Assembly (NCBI GenBank): GCA_013397845.1
Contig: VZTG01007795.1
Coordinates: forward strand, 14,547 to 78,546
DNA length: 64,000 nt
Source: Melanocharis versteri
Taxonomy: Eukaryota; Chordata; Aves; Passeriformes; Melanocharitidae
Direction: 5' to 3'
The position numbers were made by a program, and so were the translations under genes. This document shows positions 25,550 to 38,913 of the stretch, in pieces (the first letter of the stretch is position 1; every line of letters starts with the position of its first letter). The notes beneath the pieces are model-generated. The model was not told where the DNA came from and searched no databases. It saw nothing but the letters and a program-made list of their open reading frames with translations.

Positions 25550-26060
25550 GTCATGGAATTGTGGAGTGGTTTGGGTTGGAAGGGATTTAAAGCCCATCCA
25601 GTGCCACCCCTGCCATGGCAGGGACACCTCCCACTGTCCCAGGCTGCTCCCAGCCCCAGTGTCCAGCCTGGCCTTGGGCACTGCCAGGGATCCAGGGGCA
25701 GCCACAGCTGCTCTGGGCACCCTGTGCCAGGGCCTGCCCACCCTCCCAGGGAACAATTCCTGCCCAATATCCCACCCATCCCTGCCCTCTGGCACTGGCA
25801 GCCATTCCCTGGCTCCTGTCCCTCCATCCCTTGTCCCCAGTCCCTCTCCAGCTCTCCTGGAGCCCCTTCAGGCCCTGGAAGAGGCTCTGAGCTCTCTCTG
25901 GAGCCTCCTCCTCTCCAGATGAACACCCCCAGCTCTCCCAGCCTGGCTCCAGAGCACAGGAGCTCCAGCCCAGGAGCAGCTCCATGGCCTCTTCTGGATC
26001 TGCTCCAGCAGCTCCATGTTTTTCTTGTGCTGAGCTCTCCAGACCTCCACAATCTGTCCA
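25550..26060 (-). mobile_element. CR1 LINE fragment, antisense (about 510 bp)
   Basis: Read on the minus strand this gives the terminal region of an avian CR1: an aspartate- and glutamate-coding GC-rich stretch, then CAGAGCAGCTGTGGCTGCCC, then CCTGCCATGGCAGGG, and a tail with TCCCTTCCAACCCAAACC before a single octamer-like end at 25550. It is strongly GC-rich against an AT-rich intron. It is close in sequence to the copies at 40318, 57645 and 62340, suggesting one relatively young subfamily. All the open frames in this interval, on both strands, are by-products of its composition. The internal 5' boundary near 26060-26110 is uncertain. Confidence 0.92.
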
Positions 26061-26969
26061 ACATCTGACTTCGCCCCGAACACTGCGTGGAAGGAGCCCT
26101 GTCTGTTCAGGACAGCATGAGCTGCTGCTGATTAACTGGTGAGATTTCATCTTTCAGCTCTTCAGACATCACCATGTCCACGTGTCCTTTGCAAAATCAC
26201 AGTCTGAAATAGTATAAACCCAGTTTAGAATTGTAGAGGTAGAAAGTCTTCCTCTGAGCTGAGGAGTGTTTTCTTTTTCACCAAGCTGAAGTTGTCATGC
26301 TAGGAGGGATTGTTTCATCTGCTCCTCCAACACTGCAACTTCCCAACCTCTCTGCCAGGAAGAGGCTGCTTTCTGGACAAGTCAGCCATTGCAGCTGATT
26401 TGTGTTATTGTTTGTTTTACTTATGGCTTATTTAAATATAATGTTATATTTAAATGTTGCGCCCAATTTATCAAGGAGGAAAGTGAGAGGAGTCATCCTG
26501 TTTGGATTTCGCTTTTCAGTTGCTATTTTTTAACTTGAGAACCAGTGGAAAGGAAGAGGAAGCTCGTGTATAAGACTTATGTTACTGGTTTAGAGAAGAG
26601 AGGCAATAATCGTGGCATGATAGAGAACTTATCTCATTTTTATAAATAAATCCATCCTTAGCTGCAATTCATGAACTGAAGTAGAGGAGCACTAACTACT
26701 CTGACCTCTTGCACAACGGGCTCCTCCCAGTGGGTTTTGAAATACAGTATTTGTTTTCATAGTAGTTAGGATTCCTCCTGGTTTTGACGTGAATTGTCTT
26801 GCAGTTCTGCAGAGAGCTGTCTTTCCTCTTGGGAGGGGTATGACAAAAGTGTTTTGTTCTCCATTGACGAGAGCTGCCTTGCTATGTGTGGGGGGAAGAG
26901 AATAATGTCCCTAAAAACAGTTTTGCAATTGCACAGTTTTAGGTGCAGTCCTGTTATTTTTATAAAATA

Positions 26970-27102
26970 CCTGAATTATTATTAATCTGTGAAACTTGTA
27001 CGAAAGTAAGATACCAGTTAATTATTGTTATAGAATACTGCCCTAAATTATTAATCCGTGAAACTTTTATGGAGGTAAGATATCAGTTAATTTCTGGGAC
27101 TT
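26970..27102. repeat. Diverged tandem duplication, 69-bp period
   Basis: TTAATCTGTGAAACTTGTAC, GTAAGATACCAGTTAATT (from 26982) returns as TTAATCCGTGAAACTTTTAT, GTAAGATATCAGTTAATT (from 27051). The repeated part is about 45-60 bases with roughly 85-90% identity. Confidence 0.85.
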
Positions 27103-29545
27103 TATTTAGATGAAAACAGAATCCTGATTTCCTGGAGATATTTGTTACACTCTGTAATCTCTAGAGCCACAGAGGGTTTATTCATTTGGTGGTGTGTCTT
27201 CTTTTCTGGAAGGGGCTCTGTGAGTCTCCTTCAGACGTGACACAGGTGGTCATGACTGTGATCTTTTGGGGTAACTACCTCTAACTTCAGGTTTAAGAAA
27301 GAGAAATCGTGATTGCTGTGAGCTGTGGCTACCCAGATCTGTTCACAGTAGATGATTCTATGCATGTGAATGTTGGTTCTTGAGATACCTGATAAGATAC
27401 CTCTTATAAGATTCTGCTCAGATTTATTTAGAGAGAGGTGAAATAAGCTTCATTTGCTGTTCATTCTCTTGTCCCCTTATGGTCTTCCAAATAGAAGTGA
27501 TCAGATGTGTGGGATACCACCTTTCTGATAAGAGTGTGAGAACTCGGAAAAGCAGTGTCCATTTTGGACTTCTGTGCAGTTTCCAGTAACCTTTTTAACA
27601 CCCTTTCTCCATTCCATGTGTTTCGGAAGTAGCTGATAATGTAGTTCTTGGTGCAGGCATTTGGTATTTTGGGTTAGTCCATTCACTATCTCTGAGGAAC
27701 CCCAGCATGCTGGAAGCTGGGATGGCCAGATTGTGCAGGAATTACACTTGTTTTTGAAGTTAAACTGCAGGATTGTGAAGACCCAAGTATTTCCAATTTA
27801 TTTTTTAAAGGCTTAACAATGGAGGTTCCTTCATTTGCTATGGAAGGCTGTGTTTCAGGTGGATTTCAACACACAAAGGTGATGAAATTGTTATCAGATC
27901 TCTTTTGCTTCTTGGAAATTTCATCTCCATGTTCAGTTAGCATGGCATCATTTTTGTTTTAATTTCCAGCATATTTGAATTGCTGCGCTCCAGTAGATAA
28001 AAGCAAAATACAGAGACAATAAACATGCTGCTTTTGCAAGTTTCAGTGTGCTCTGACATAATTAATGTTAACAGAAACTTGGACAGCAGTTACCTATTTT
28101 CTTTTGTTCCTTGGTACTATTTTCAAGCAATATTTGCTGTAATTACCGTCATCACTTTCCAACAGCTCAAAGTAAGGGGAAAGAAATTACTTAGCAGTGT
28201 TGAGCATCCTTACTTAACTTTCATTTATTTTAGTGATTGCTTAAATGTTAGCCAGCCAAAAAAATCCAGCGAGCTCTGAGGTTGGTCTGAGTGGTGTTGG
28301 CTACTGGCTGCAGGATGCCAGTCTTGCAAAACATGAAATGAGATTCTTCATTTTGCGAGTCAGGCGCGGTATAGGGATATCTCTTGCCTTTTTTTAAAAT
28401 GAATTCTTATACTTGGGGGTTTTGGCAGCAAAGAGCTATTCCAGTGTGCTGTGCTGCTGCTCTGGTTCATCTCTGGCTCGTGTTTGTGTGGGCTGCTGTA
28501 GTCACTAACACAATTCTGCTTCCCAGCCTGGGCTGTTTCACGCTACCAGTGTCACTGCAGTTCAGCTGCATGGGGCTCGAAAGCACCACTTCCCCCAGCT
28601 TACATCTCTGGATAAATAATCACAGCTCATGTGTTTAAACCAGCTGTCCCGGAGCGTGGAACAGCTCCTCTTCAGAAGTCTCCTCGTGTATTTCCGTGTG
28701 CTTTGCGTGCACAAGGTGGGATGTGCTCAGAGGAGCAGTTTCCTTGCACGTCCCTAAGGAAACACTGGTGTTACCCTGGGAAGCAAGTTTAGTGATCAGT
28801 TTTGTAGTTCCAGAAACAGTGGTGGGTCTCTTCTCTTTCCTCAGGCAGGGATAGTTTCAGATGCTATTTGGGGCCAGGTTTCTGCAGGCCTGTGGCTGAG
28901 CATGCAGTGCAGGAGGCTGCTGAGAACCTCAGCGAAGTTATATTTAGCAAAGTTATCTCCAGATAACTGCTCGCCTGAGGACAGCTCAGACCATGTAAGT
29001 ACTTGTTTTATCCCAGTCAAAAATGAGCCTACATGAACATGTCAGGCCTGTTTAGCTCTGGACATGCCAGTGTCTCCCCAAGCACTGTCCATTTGACAGC
29101 AAAATGTTGATACAGATTAAGAAAAATTACAAAATTGAACTTCTGACCACTCTCTCTGTGTGCAGGGCTCTGTGTAGGGAGGTCTTGCAGCCAGGTATTC
29201 CATCACAGCTTCCTGGGCAGGGCTTCCCCAAGTCACCAGAACCAGAACCTGCCCTTGGAAATCGTTGAGTTCTCAGTGGTTCTTGACAGACACATCCCTT
29301 TAGATCTTATTTTGCCCATAATTTTAGAATAGTGGTTTTTTTTTAATGTTGATAATGGATGGTTGACATGTGACACCAAGAGACATTTTGTGCTTTAAAG
29401 GAAAAATTACCTCTCCATATTCAGCTATTGCTTGCATTTGCTGCTGTATATCTTCTTTTCCAACTTGTTGCTGTCTGAAATATATGTGTTCATTGAGTTT
29501 TGCCTTTTTTATCACCTCGATATGTGCACTGTTTTCTGATTATTG

Positions 29546-29641
29546 GGTTTTTGGTGGGTTTTTTTTGGTTTGCTGGGTTGTTTGTTTGCTTTTTTGGGTT
29601 TGTTTTATTTTTTTTGGTTGGTCAGTGGGTTTTTTCTTTCT
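29546..29641. repeat. T/G-rich low-complexity tract
   Basis: About 95 bases almost without A or C on the + strand, built from GGTTT, GGGTTT and TTTG words. It makes a hydrophobic spurious open frame (29370-29702) full of Phe, Gly and Leu. Confidence 0.85.
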
Positions 29642-32600
29642 GTTGATCATGTTAAACAGCACTAGCTCAACCAGATATCCTTTATGGTGGTCCCACTGCT
29701 GATATTTTATTGTTCTGTAGTAAATAAGATAACAATGTTACTATCTTAACATTCTATTATTAACCTAATAAGATATCGCCTTAGTGTCCTAATAAAATAA
29801 TATAGGTGCTTTAAAATCAAACAAGCACAAACCAAAACCAAAGCCCAACAAAACTACAAAAGCCAGCATTTTCTGGTTCATAAGAAAGCTTTAGTTCTAC
29901 TGCTAGAGATTTCAGAAAATCCATAGATTCTCCCTTTTGTGCTGGTTTGCTGGCATGTAAAAATGAAGAAAATAAAACGCAACAGACCTGGACAATGATG
30001 TTTTCCCTCCACTGAAATTACTGCAAAGATGAAATTAAATTCTGAGGTTCTTTCCCGCTTTGAGCCATTTCTGTGATAAGTGAAGTGTTCTGCTGTTGGC
30101 CCCTGACAAAACAGCTGGGGCCATCCAAAGGGAGCCTGTCCTTGTCTCTGTGTTGGGAGACTGCAAAATTAAGGAGATTTCAGTCTTTTCACTTGATTCC
30201 TTGGAAATTACTGCCTCTGCTGTTGCAAATAAAATGCCCTGATGTGGCTTTTTGGTGCCTTGTCTGAGCACCTCATGTTGTAAAATATCATCCCATGAAG
30301 TCTCCAGTTGTGCTCTATAGGATCCTAATTGGGAGAAAGAAATGCTTTCCCTCATCCAGGGCTGGCTTGGCTTAAGAAAACATTAATTCTCTAAATACTT
30401 CGTCACGAAAACTTTTAAAAATGGTATTATGTGGAAAAGAAAGTAAATGTTTTGTTTGTGTTGCTAGCAACCAGTTTAGTCTAACTTTTTTATCTGTGAA
30501 CTATATTTCTTTTGCAGATGAGAATTTGTAAGATTTCAGGGAAAAATATTTTCTAATTGAATCCAATCCAGCTTTTGATCTGAGTAAAAACTTCCATTGC
30601 AAAAATTCGTATTTCAATTGTGTTCATTTTAAGCATTAGGTAAGGGATTTAAGATAAGGGAATTTTTTTTTGTCTTTAGATAGATTCAGGTGATTTGAAT
30701 TTTCAGAAAACCTATTTTTATTTGAACTTTTATTCGAACTTAATACAGGTTTCTTGAATGCAAAGATTTTAATGCCTTTTATCATTGTGATAATCCATAT
30801 AGAAAAATTAGTTGCTGGAGTTGAATTTGCAGTGCCCATGAATGGATCTGACATAGAACTTAATAATCACCTTGTATTAGTCAGGATGAAGTGACATTTG
30901 ATCACTCAGGAATGACCTATGATCAGGTAATGCTCTGAAATGGCCTTTATCTATGGAATAAAAATGTCATATTTTAATGATTCTTACATGGTACAACATG
31001 CAGTTCTGACTGGAGTCACACAGTGTCCTCCAGACATTTTTGGGGAAAATGGCCCCAAGGACCATCAGTTTGGGGTTCAGGATGTGGTGCTGCTCCTGCT
31101 GAACCTGGAAATGGTCCAAGCTTGAGCTGCCCCCTTCGTGTCGTAGTTTCATGTGAGAGCTGGGTTTGCCTCGTGGGTCCTTGTTGGGTCACAAACACTT
31201 CACTGTTGTTGAAGGGGTTGTTCTTGTGGCAAAAGAAAGGGGAAAATGGCCCCCTCAACCCACCTCCAACGAAGTGAGAATCTCTGTTAGCTGTAAAAAT
31301 TTCCGTCCTGCTATTACCAGAGTGTGTAGTCTAGAACAAGTGTTGCTTGTCAGATTTCTACCTCTCTGACAGTGTTTTACAAGGAAATGAAGGGAAGTAC
31401 TCCTTGATTTTTAAAAATACTCCTTTCATTCTTATTTTTCTCAAAGCTTACTCAAAGAGTATCCTAAGGGGTGGGGGAAATCTTTTCCTGGTGATGAAAT
31501 TGAACAATAAGAATAGGGATGTAACTGTAGGGTTAGAGAAATCAGTAAATTTTTTTTTCACCTGCATTGCATTCCTGAACCTGAACCTATGCTGATTTCT
31601 TTCTATGTGAAAATAAAATTTTGGCTTTTTTTTTTTTCCTTTGTTTGTTTCTTTAGGCTCTTGGATGCAAAGAAATGTTCTATTCGTGTCTTGATAATTT
31701 ATAGAAGTGTTTATGTCCGTCTATGAACTCAGCACTGCTCGTAATTTTGGCTTTACTGGAATTTTGTCATATTCAGTACATTTATCTTGTGATGCATTGA
31801 GTTATTTCCATGTTTGTGGGTGGGGCACAGCATACACAGATGTTCAGATTGCTCAGGTGCACAATCTTCAATCTGTTGCTTTTTTTTTGGAGTGGGATAG
31901 AATAACTCCATTCAATGAAGTTTTTATTAAGCAGTTAGGTGTTTGGATCTTGAAGGCTTCAGCATGCGGCTGTCAACATCCTGAACGGATTTTTTTTTCA
32001 AACAAAGGGTAAAATACCATCCTGAAAACAGTCAATGGTTGTTCTAAATGAGTGCAGTGTTATTACTCACACTGGAAAATTGTTTGTAGTGCTTAGCTGG
32101 GAACACTTTTATATTTTGCCTCGGTCTAGGCATTATCTCATGCTTATTCACGTGGTTATACATTTACTTTCCAAAGAGGAGGGGAAAAAAAAAGTAGTCA
32201 TGTGCAATCCTGGAGCTGTTTACTGCCAGCATATTCGGGGGGAATCAGACCCAGATTACTGCAAAACGTTGGCACGTCAGCTCCAAGGGTGTATTCACCC
32301 AGCACTTTATAGTTTCCATTACTTCCCAAGCCTAAAGGTCAGTGTTTGAAGGGAAGTAGCTCCCAGGACGAGTTGTCTTCATATCTGACAGTTATTACTC
32401 CAGACATTTCAGTTGTGCTTTATTACAGTTTTTAAAAGGAAAGCTGCAGTCTGGGCTTCACGTGTAGGAATAGTATCAGTTGACAGGTAGAATTAAAATA
32501 CTCCCATTATGCAGCACATAATGTGGTGATGTTTTTTTTAATCTTGGAAGTATTAATCATTTATATTTTGTTACCTTGGAACCTTTACTGACAGTAATAT

Positions 32601-34479
32601 CACCAGCACTCCTGCAAGTCTTGCTTTTATTTTGGGTACTTTTGGCTGAAAGCACATTTATACGGGTCTACCTTTCATAATGTTTGTAGAAACTTCTCTA
32701 GAGGTTTTTAAAGGTTTGCATGGGGCTTTTTTTCAGTGTTTCATGTTCACGCTGTATATGCTTTGTGACTGTTCAGAAAAAGAGCTTCACTCTGCTTCTT
32801 TAAACATTTTGGTTAAATAAGTTGGGTTTTTTCTGTAATAATTTTTGAGTTGGAAACCTTAACATAAATGAAGAATATTTGAAAAAAAAAAAGTCAACAG
32901 ATAATATTAAAAATCCTTGACAGGTATCCTTTCATGCTTTTGGGAGACTCAAGCCTCAAACTCAAGGAAGTTGCTGTGTGATAAGTTTGTGTGCCAGTTA
33001 GTTTTATGGTTATGGCCCATGTTCTGTTCTTAGCCTCTAGGAAATAAATTCTGATTTAAGCTATCTCATAAGGCTTTACCTCTGAAATCTAAATTAACAC
33101 AGTTGTGAACTGTTCATGCATTTAAGCCCCAAGACCGGAATCCAGATGTTATGTCTAGAGTCTATTGTATTATTGCCACACTTTAAATTACATGAAAAAC
33201 AAGGAAGAAAACAAGTTTAGATCTCCAAGTAAAGCTCATTTCCTAATTCATTTAGGGCAGGTTTTAAAAATAATAAAAAGTGCAAGTGTTTTACCCTGCT
33301 TCCTAAGGAAACAAAGCTTATGTGGTCGTGCTGTGTGCCTCTGCTGACTGCCAGCCTCTTACCTCCTCCCTTTCCCCCCAATAACTTCTGAAACTCCTGG
33401 ACAATTTCAAACAGATTTGACAGGAGTAAAGGTCTCAGAGATATCAGGTTCCTACTAGTTTCATGGAAATAGGTGCCTGGATGGAGAAAAAGAGACCCTA
33501 TTCATGTGCCTGCTTTGGAAAAAGCTGTGGAATGAGATCAACTGTATTATTAGACACTAGCAAATCCTCATGGGGGAGAGGAGTTATGAATGCATTAAAT
33601 AAGGGAAAAGCTTTGACTGGATTTCTCACCTTTTTAGACATTAGGGGATCCAGCACAAGAGTCATAGCCATAGGAAACCAGCCTTCAGTAGTTCCATTGC
33701 TCACAGACCTGCTGCCTGCTCAGCGAGGTGGCAACGCATCTGATCCTGCCTGGAGCCATGGAATTAATGAGGGAAAAGATGAGAAAAATAAAGGTCCTTT
33801 CAGGGTGTCCTGCTTCAGTCCTCTTTGTAAGCTCACTTCAGAGGCAGAGGGGTAGCAGGGAGTTGAATGGACAATATTGCCTGAAGTACAGAAGGGAATG
33901 ATAAAAGAGGAGAAGCGTAGAAGAGGATAAAGCATTTGGGGTGCATGCATAAAATGCAAACCTGCCAGTGTTTGTGTGGTGAAATAGTAAATTTCATCCC
34001 AAATCCAACAAAGCGCTGGAATTGTTGGTTCTTTACATAATCATGTTATCACTTTGTGAAACTATAAGGTAGAGTTGCATCTTCCATATATATTTATTGT
34101 TCTGAAAAGTAACTAGTGCACCTGATTTTTATAGATTTTTGCCTTTGGCTTTTTTACTCCAATTGCTTTGATTTTTTTGTTTTTCCCTTGGTGAAGCGAA
34201 ACCGTGATTACCATTGGGGAAAAAGAAAGGGAAAAAAGTGGAAGAAACACCTGATGTTACAGGCGCTGAGTATTACCACTGCAGTTCATTTTAGTATTCA
34301 ATGTATTTCTAATTTTAAGGGATTCAGTTGCACGGTGCTCAGAAAAACTGGTAGTGGGGGAAAAATCAGTGGCAGCTTTCTGTGGCTTAGCACCTTGAGA
34401 AATGAGCATTTCTGTAGTGCAAATGCTCTGAAACTTTACTCAGTTCATGCCTTTTTTGGAAATGTGTCTCACTTTTTAC

Positions 34480-36294
34480 AAAGATGTGATTTGGGTCTTT
34501 TATATATATATATATGTATATATATTTATATATATGTATATACCCACGTATATGTATATATTTATGTTTAGGTTTAAGCTTAGAGGAGGAAGTGTTCTCA
34601 TGAACAACATTTTTTTAGAGTAAATCTGAAAAAAATGGTTACAGAGCACTTTGAGGCAGTGGAATCACAGCCTAGGTAGATCCTGACCAGACCATGCCAC
34701 AGCTGTCAAAATTCAGTAGCTAAAGACCCTTTCAGCCTGGGTGGGATTAAGCTTCACAGAAGTAGCTGATTGTATAGATATATGAACTATGGTGTTTCTG
34801 AGGAGTGTAGAGATTAAACAAGGAAGTTTTCCAAAGGCTTTAAGGAAAGACATATAGATACAATGCCATTCATGAAAGAAATCCATTAGTTCCTTGCTCA
34901 ATAGGTGTTTTTGATACTCTAACCTATTTACATGGCTTTTTTTTTTCCTTGGTGGGGGGTGGGGATATTCAAGAATTATTTGATGTTCTTACTATTTTTA
35001 TTTACCATTTTTTATTCCAAAACTATCTGAAGAACCAGGCATCCTAAAATGTAGATAATGCCTATATCCTGGTGATTCTTACACAGAGTACATGTGACAT
35101 GGTTAAAGGAAAGAAATGACACGTGCAAATAGATTTATGTGATATTTGAAGACCATCAGTATTACAGTCTGTGTCCATGTTCTGTGAATTTTCACTGCCT
35201 GCCGACATGGTTTGTATTTGAAATTAAATGTACAGTCCTGGTCATTCACAGCCAAGAAATGCAAGCTGAAATTGGGAGGAAGGTTGTGTGATATGAGGGA
35301 TGGAGAAGTTTCCTCTACAGGTGTGTAGCCTCCTTGCACCCCAATCCTTATGGGGCCCGCAGAATGTGTGGGGTTGAGGGTGTGAGGAACAGTGGAGCAA
35401 CGCCCTCCAAAAATATTTGGGAACTGCTTTCACCCAAAACACTGAAGCCTGAAGGAATTTAATTTCCACTGGACATGGAGCTAATAGGGTGGCAATTCTG
35501 AAGGTTTCTGCAGCGTGTGGTAAAAGCCTGATAGAAATATCAATCACTCACGTCAGCTGTTTTGCTCTAGGATAGGTGTAATGCCTTCGTCAGGGGAAAA
35601 GTTTGTTGCAGGCAGGGTTTTTGTGTTAAACTTGTTTTTTGGAGTTGGTGATCATATTTTTACACCGTCTGATGTAACCTGCCAGATTTCTTGGCTTCCA
35701 TGGTGCTGTGTAATTTTTTCTAGCTTCCTAGAGTTTGCTGTTACAAAAGCAACTTGTGCTTTCACGTTGTCATCACTGTATTGTGCAAGTCTAGTGTACT
35801 CGTTCTATTACCACACCCAAGAATGTCATAGTTACTGCTGAATGATTTCCCCGGAGATAATAGTGGCACAGCTCTAAAAAATCGAGACCACTCACTGATT
35901 GACTTAAGAAATAAAAATGGCATAATGCTTTCCAGATTCAAGCTTGTAACAATACTTTCTTTGTGTAAGTGTCAGCATCATTCATTTGTAGGTCATATTC
36001 TTTAACCCTGTACATGAATTTTCATTAACATTTTTCTCTTTTAAATTCTTAGGTATTTTCATAGCAAAAGCTTATTTTTATCCAAGTGTTGATTCTACCT
36101 TATTTCAGAGTCTCTGTGTGTGTGGAGTAGGAGGGGTAGCTGGTATTTAACAAGGAATCACAGCCTGTCTGTCTTGCAAGAGCTCCAGCTCTCCACTGAG
36201 AAAAGAAAGTTGCCGTATCTCACATGCAGGGCACAACTTCCTTTTGTAAAAATTCCTTTGGAATTAAATTAATTCAAGTTTAATTAGTTTTCAC
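34480..36294. repeat. Copy A of a locus present three times (unmerged contig end)
   Basis: The 1,815 bases from AAAGATGTGATTTGGGTC to TTAGTTTTCAC recur at 36296-38106 (offset 1,816 falling to 1,812 after small indels). From 35053 on they recur again at 38914-40154 (offset about 3,850-3,860). The copy stops exactly at a single n at 36295. It starts at a TA-rich microsatellite, a usual place for a contig break. No exon lies inside it. Confidence 0.93.
34500..34566. repeat. TA-rich imperfect microsatellite (copy A)
   Basis: TA units with TATGTATA interruptions, at the left edge of the repeated contig ends. The same tract occurs in copy B at about 36317-36381. Confidence 0.9.
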
Positions 36295-36295
36295 N
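36295..36295. other. Single-base gap (n) at a contig junction
   Basis: One n joins the truncated end of copy A to the truncated start of copy B. A single n at a perfect duplicate boundary is more like a placeholder join than an ambiguous base call. Confidence 0.9.
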
Positions 36296-36316
36296 AAAGA
36301 TGTGATTTGGGTCTTT

Positions 36317-36381
36317 TATATATATATATATGTATATATATTTATATATATGTATATACCCACGTATATGTATATATTTAT
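36317..36381. repeat. TA-rich imperfect microsatellite (copy B)
   Basis: Identical in structure to the tract at 34500 and located just inside the start of contig block B. Confidence 0.9.
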
Positions 36382-38275
36382 GTTTAGGTTTAAGCTTAGA
36401 GGAGGAAGTGTTCTCATGAACAACATTTTTTTAGAGTAAATCTGAAAAAAATGGTTACAGAGCACTTTGAGGCAGTGGAATCACAGCCTAGGTAGATCCT
36501 GACCAGACCATGCCACAGCTGTCAAAATTCAGTAGCTAAAGACCCTTTCAGCCTGGGTGGGATTAAGCTTCACAGAAGTAGCTGATTGTGTAGATATATG
36601 AACTATGGTGTTTCTGAGGAGTGTAGAGATTAAACAAGGAAGTTTTCCAAAGGCTTTAAGGAAAGACATATAGATACAATGCCATTCATGAAAGAAATCC
36701 ATTAGTTCCTTGCTCAGTAGGTGTTTTTGATACTCTAACCTATTTACGTGGCTTTTTTTTTCCCTTGGTGGGGGGGTTATTGAAGAATTATTTGATGTTC
36801 TTACTATTTTTATTTACCATTTTTTATTCCAAAACTATCTGAAGAACCAGGCATCCTAAAATGTAGATAATGCCTATATCCTGGTGATTCTTACACAGAG
36901 TACATGTGACATGGTTAAAGGAAAGAAATGACACATGCAAATAGATTTATGTGATATTTTAAGATCATCAGTATTAAAGTCTGTGTCCGTTTTCTGTGAA
37001 TTTTCACTGCCTACTGACATGGTTTGTATTTGAAATTAAATGTACACTCCTGGTCATTCACAGCCAAGAAATGCAAGCTGAAATTGGGAGGAAGGTTGTG
37101 TGATATGAGGGATGGAGAAGTTTCCTCTACAGGTGTGTAGCCTCCTTGCACCCCAATCCTTATGGGGCCCGCAGAATGTGTGGGGTTGAGGGTGTGAGGA
37201 ACAGTGGAGCAACGCCCTCCAAAAATATTTGGGAACTGCTTTCACCCAAAACACTGAAGCCTGAAGGAATTTAATTTCCACTGGACATGGAGCTAATAGG
37301 GTGGCAATTCTGAAGGTTTCTGCAGCGTGTGGTAAAAGCCTGATAGAAATATCAATCACTCACGTCAGCTGTTTTGCTCTAGGATAGGTGTAATGCCTTC
37401 GTCAGGGGAAAAGTTTGTTGCAGGCAGGGTTTTTGTGTTAAACTTGTTTTTTGGAGTTGGTGATCATATTTTTACACCGTCTGATGTAACCTGCCAGATT
37501 TCTTGGCTTCCATGGTGCTGTGTAATTTTTTCTAGCTTCCTAGAGTTTGCTGTTACAAAAGCAACTTGTGCTTTCACGTTGTCATCACTGTATTGTGCAA
37601 GTCTAGTGTACTCGTTCTATTACCACACCCAAGAATGTCATAGTTACTGCTGAATGATTTCCCCGGAGATAATAGTGGCACAGCTCTAAAAAATCGAGAC
37701 CACTCACTGATTGACTTAAGAAATAAAAATGGCATAATGCTTTCCAGATTCAAGCTTGTAACAATACTTTCTTTGTGTAAGTGTCAGCATCATTCATTTG
37801 TAGGTCATATTCTTTAACCCTGTACATGAATTTTCATTAACATTTTTCTCTTTTAAATTCTTAGGTATTTTCATAGCAAAAGCTTATTTTTATCCAAGTG
37901 TTGATTCTACCTTATTTCAGAGTCTCTGTGTGTGTGGAGTAGGAGGGGTAGCTGGTATTTAACAAGGAATCACAGCCTGTCTGTCTTGCAAGAGCTCCAG
38001 CTCTCCACTGAGAAAAGAAAGTTGCCGTATCTCACATGCAGGGCACAACTTCCTTTTGTAAAAATTCCTTTGGAATTAAATTAATTCAAGTTTAATTAGT
38101 TTTCACTGAGACATTCAGCGGTTCTGTCCTGAATGTTATGGCTAATCTCTGGCTCTGTAGTGAAGAATTTACTGTCAGTACCAGCAGAAGACAAGGGGCA
38201 TGGGTAGGGGACTTCAGGGTAGCTCACCTGTACAGCTGTGATGTAAAACGTCTCCTAGCAGGGTTTTTCTAGGTG

Positions 38276-38631
38276 GCCACGGAGCTGGTAAAGAGGACTG
38301 GGGCACCTCTCCTGTGAAAACAGGCTGGGAAAATTGGGTTTGTTCACCCTGGGAAGGAGCAGGTTGTGTGGAGACCTCAGAGCACCTTGCAGTACGTGAA
38401 GGGGCTGCGGGAAAGGGACTCTGCCTCGGGAACAGGAGTGACAGGACAAGGGGGAATGGGTAGAAATTGAAAGAGGGGAAATTTGGGTGAGATATTGGGC
38501 AGGAATTGTTCCCTGGGAGGGTGGGCAGGCCCTGGCACAGGGTGCTCAGAGCAGCTGTGGCTGCCCCTGGATCCCTGGCAGTGCCCAAGGCCAGGCTGGA
38601 CACTGGGGCTTGGAGCAGCCTGGGACAGTGG
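38276..38631 (+). mobile_element. CR1 LINE fragment, sense, cut by the assembly gap
   Basis: GGGGCACCTCTCCTGTGAAA, GACAGGACAAGGGGGAATGG and GAGCAGCTGTGGCTGCCCC are in CR1 order on the + strand. The element stops at the first n (38632), in the middle of the conserved GGGACAGTGG stretch. It is the same insertion as the one at 40318-40767, shifted by 2,048 bases, with a few single-base differences. It is best read as a second representation of one locus. Confidence 0.88.
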
Positions 38632-38913
38632 NNNNNNNNNNNNNNNNNNNNNNNNNNNNNNNNNNNNNNNNNNNNNNNNNNNNNNNNNNNNNNNNNNNNN
38701 NNNNNNNNNNNNNNNNNNNNNNNNNNNNNNNNNNNNNNNNNNNNNNNNNNNNNNNNNNNNNNNNNNNNNNNNNNNNNNNNNNNNNNNNNNNNNNNNNNNN
38801 NNNNNNNNNNNNNNNNNNNNNNNNNNNNNNNNNNNNNNNNNNNNNNNNNNNNNNNNNNNNNNNNNNNNNNNNNNNNNNNNNNNNNNNNNNNNNNNNNNNN
38901 NNNNNNNNNNNNN
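38632..38913. other. Assembly gap (282 n)
   Basis: A run of n with no sequence. It lies between a CR1 body and a non-repetitive stretch that are not neighbours in copies A or B. The gap therefore need not represent missing DNA at all. Confidence 1.

Larger units (their letters stand above)
36296..38631. repeat. Copy B of the same locus, bounded by n on both sides
   Basis: This 2,336-base block sits between the single n at 36295 and the gap at 38632. Its left part equals copy A and its right part (36862-38631) equals copy C, so the entire block is contained in A plus C. It carries private differences, for example a cluster at 36959-37050 where A and C agree with each other and B differs. That is what an alternative haplotype contig would look like. 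Confidence 0.93.

Noticed and set aside
25535..26150. Overlapping open frames of 90-187 codons on both strands
   Set aside because: They all lie in a GC-rich CR1 fragment. The translated text is the CR1 terminal region read in several frames, repeated at 38276, 40318, 57645 and 62340.
33463..33855. 130-codon open frame on + strand
   Set aside because: No recognisable domain, no splice-compatible context, and an ordinary intron around it. A frame of this length can occur by chance in a 64 kb window. It would deserve a protein search, but I cannot support it as a gene.
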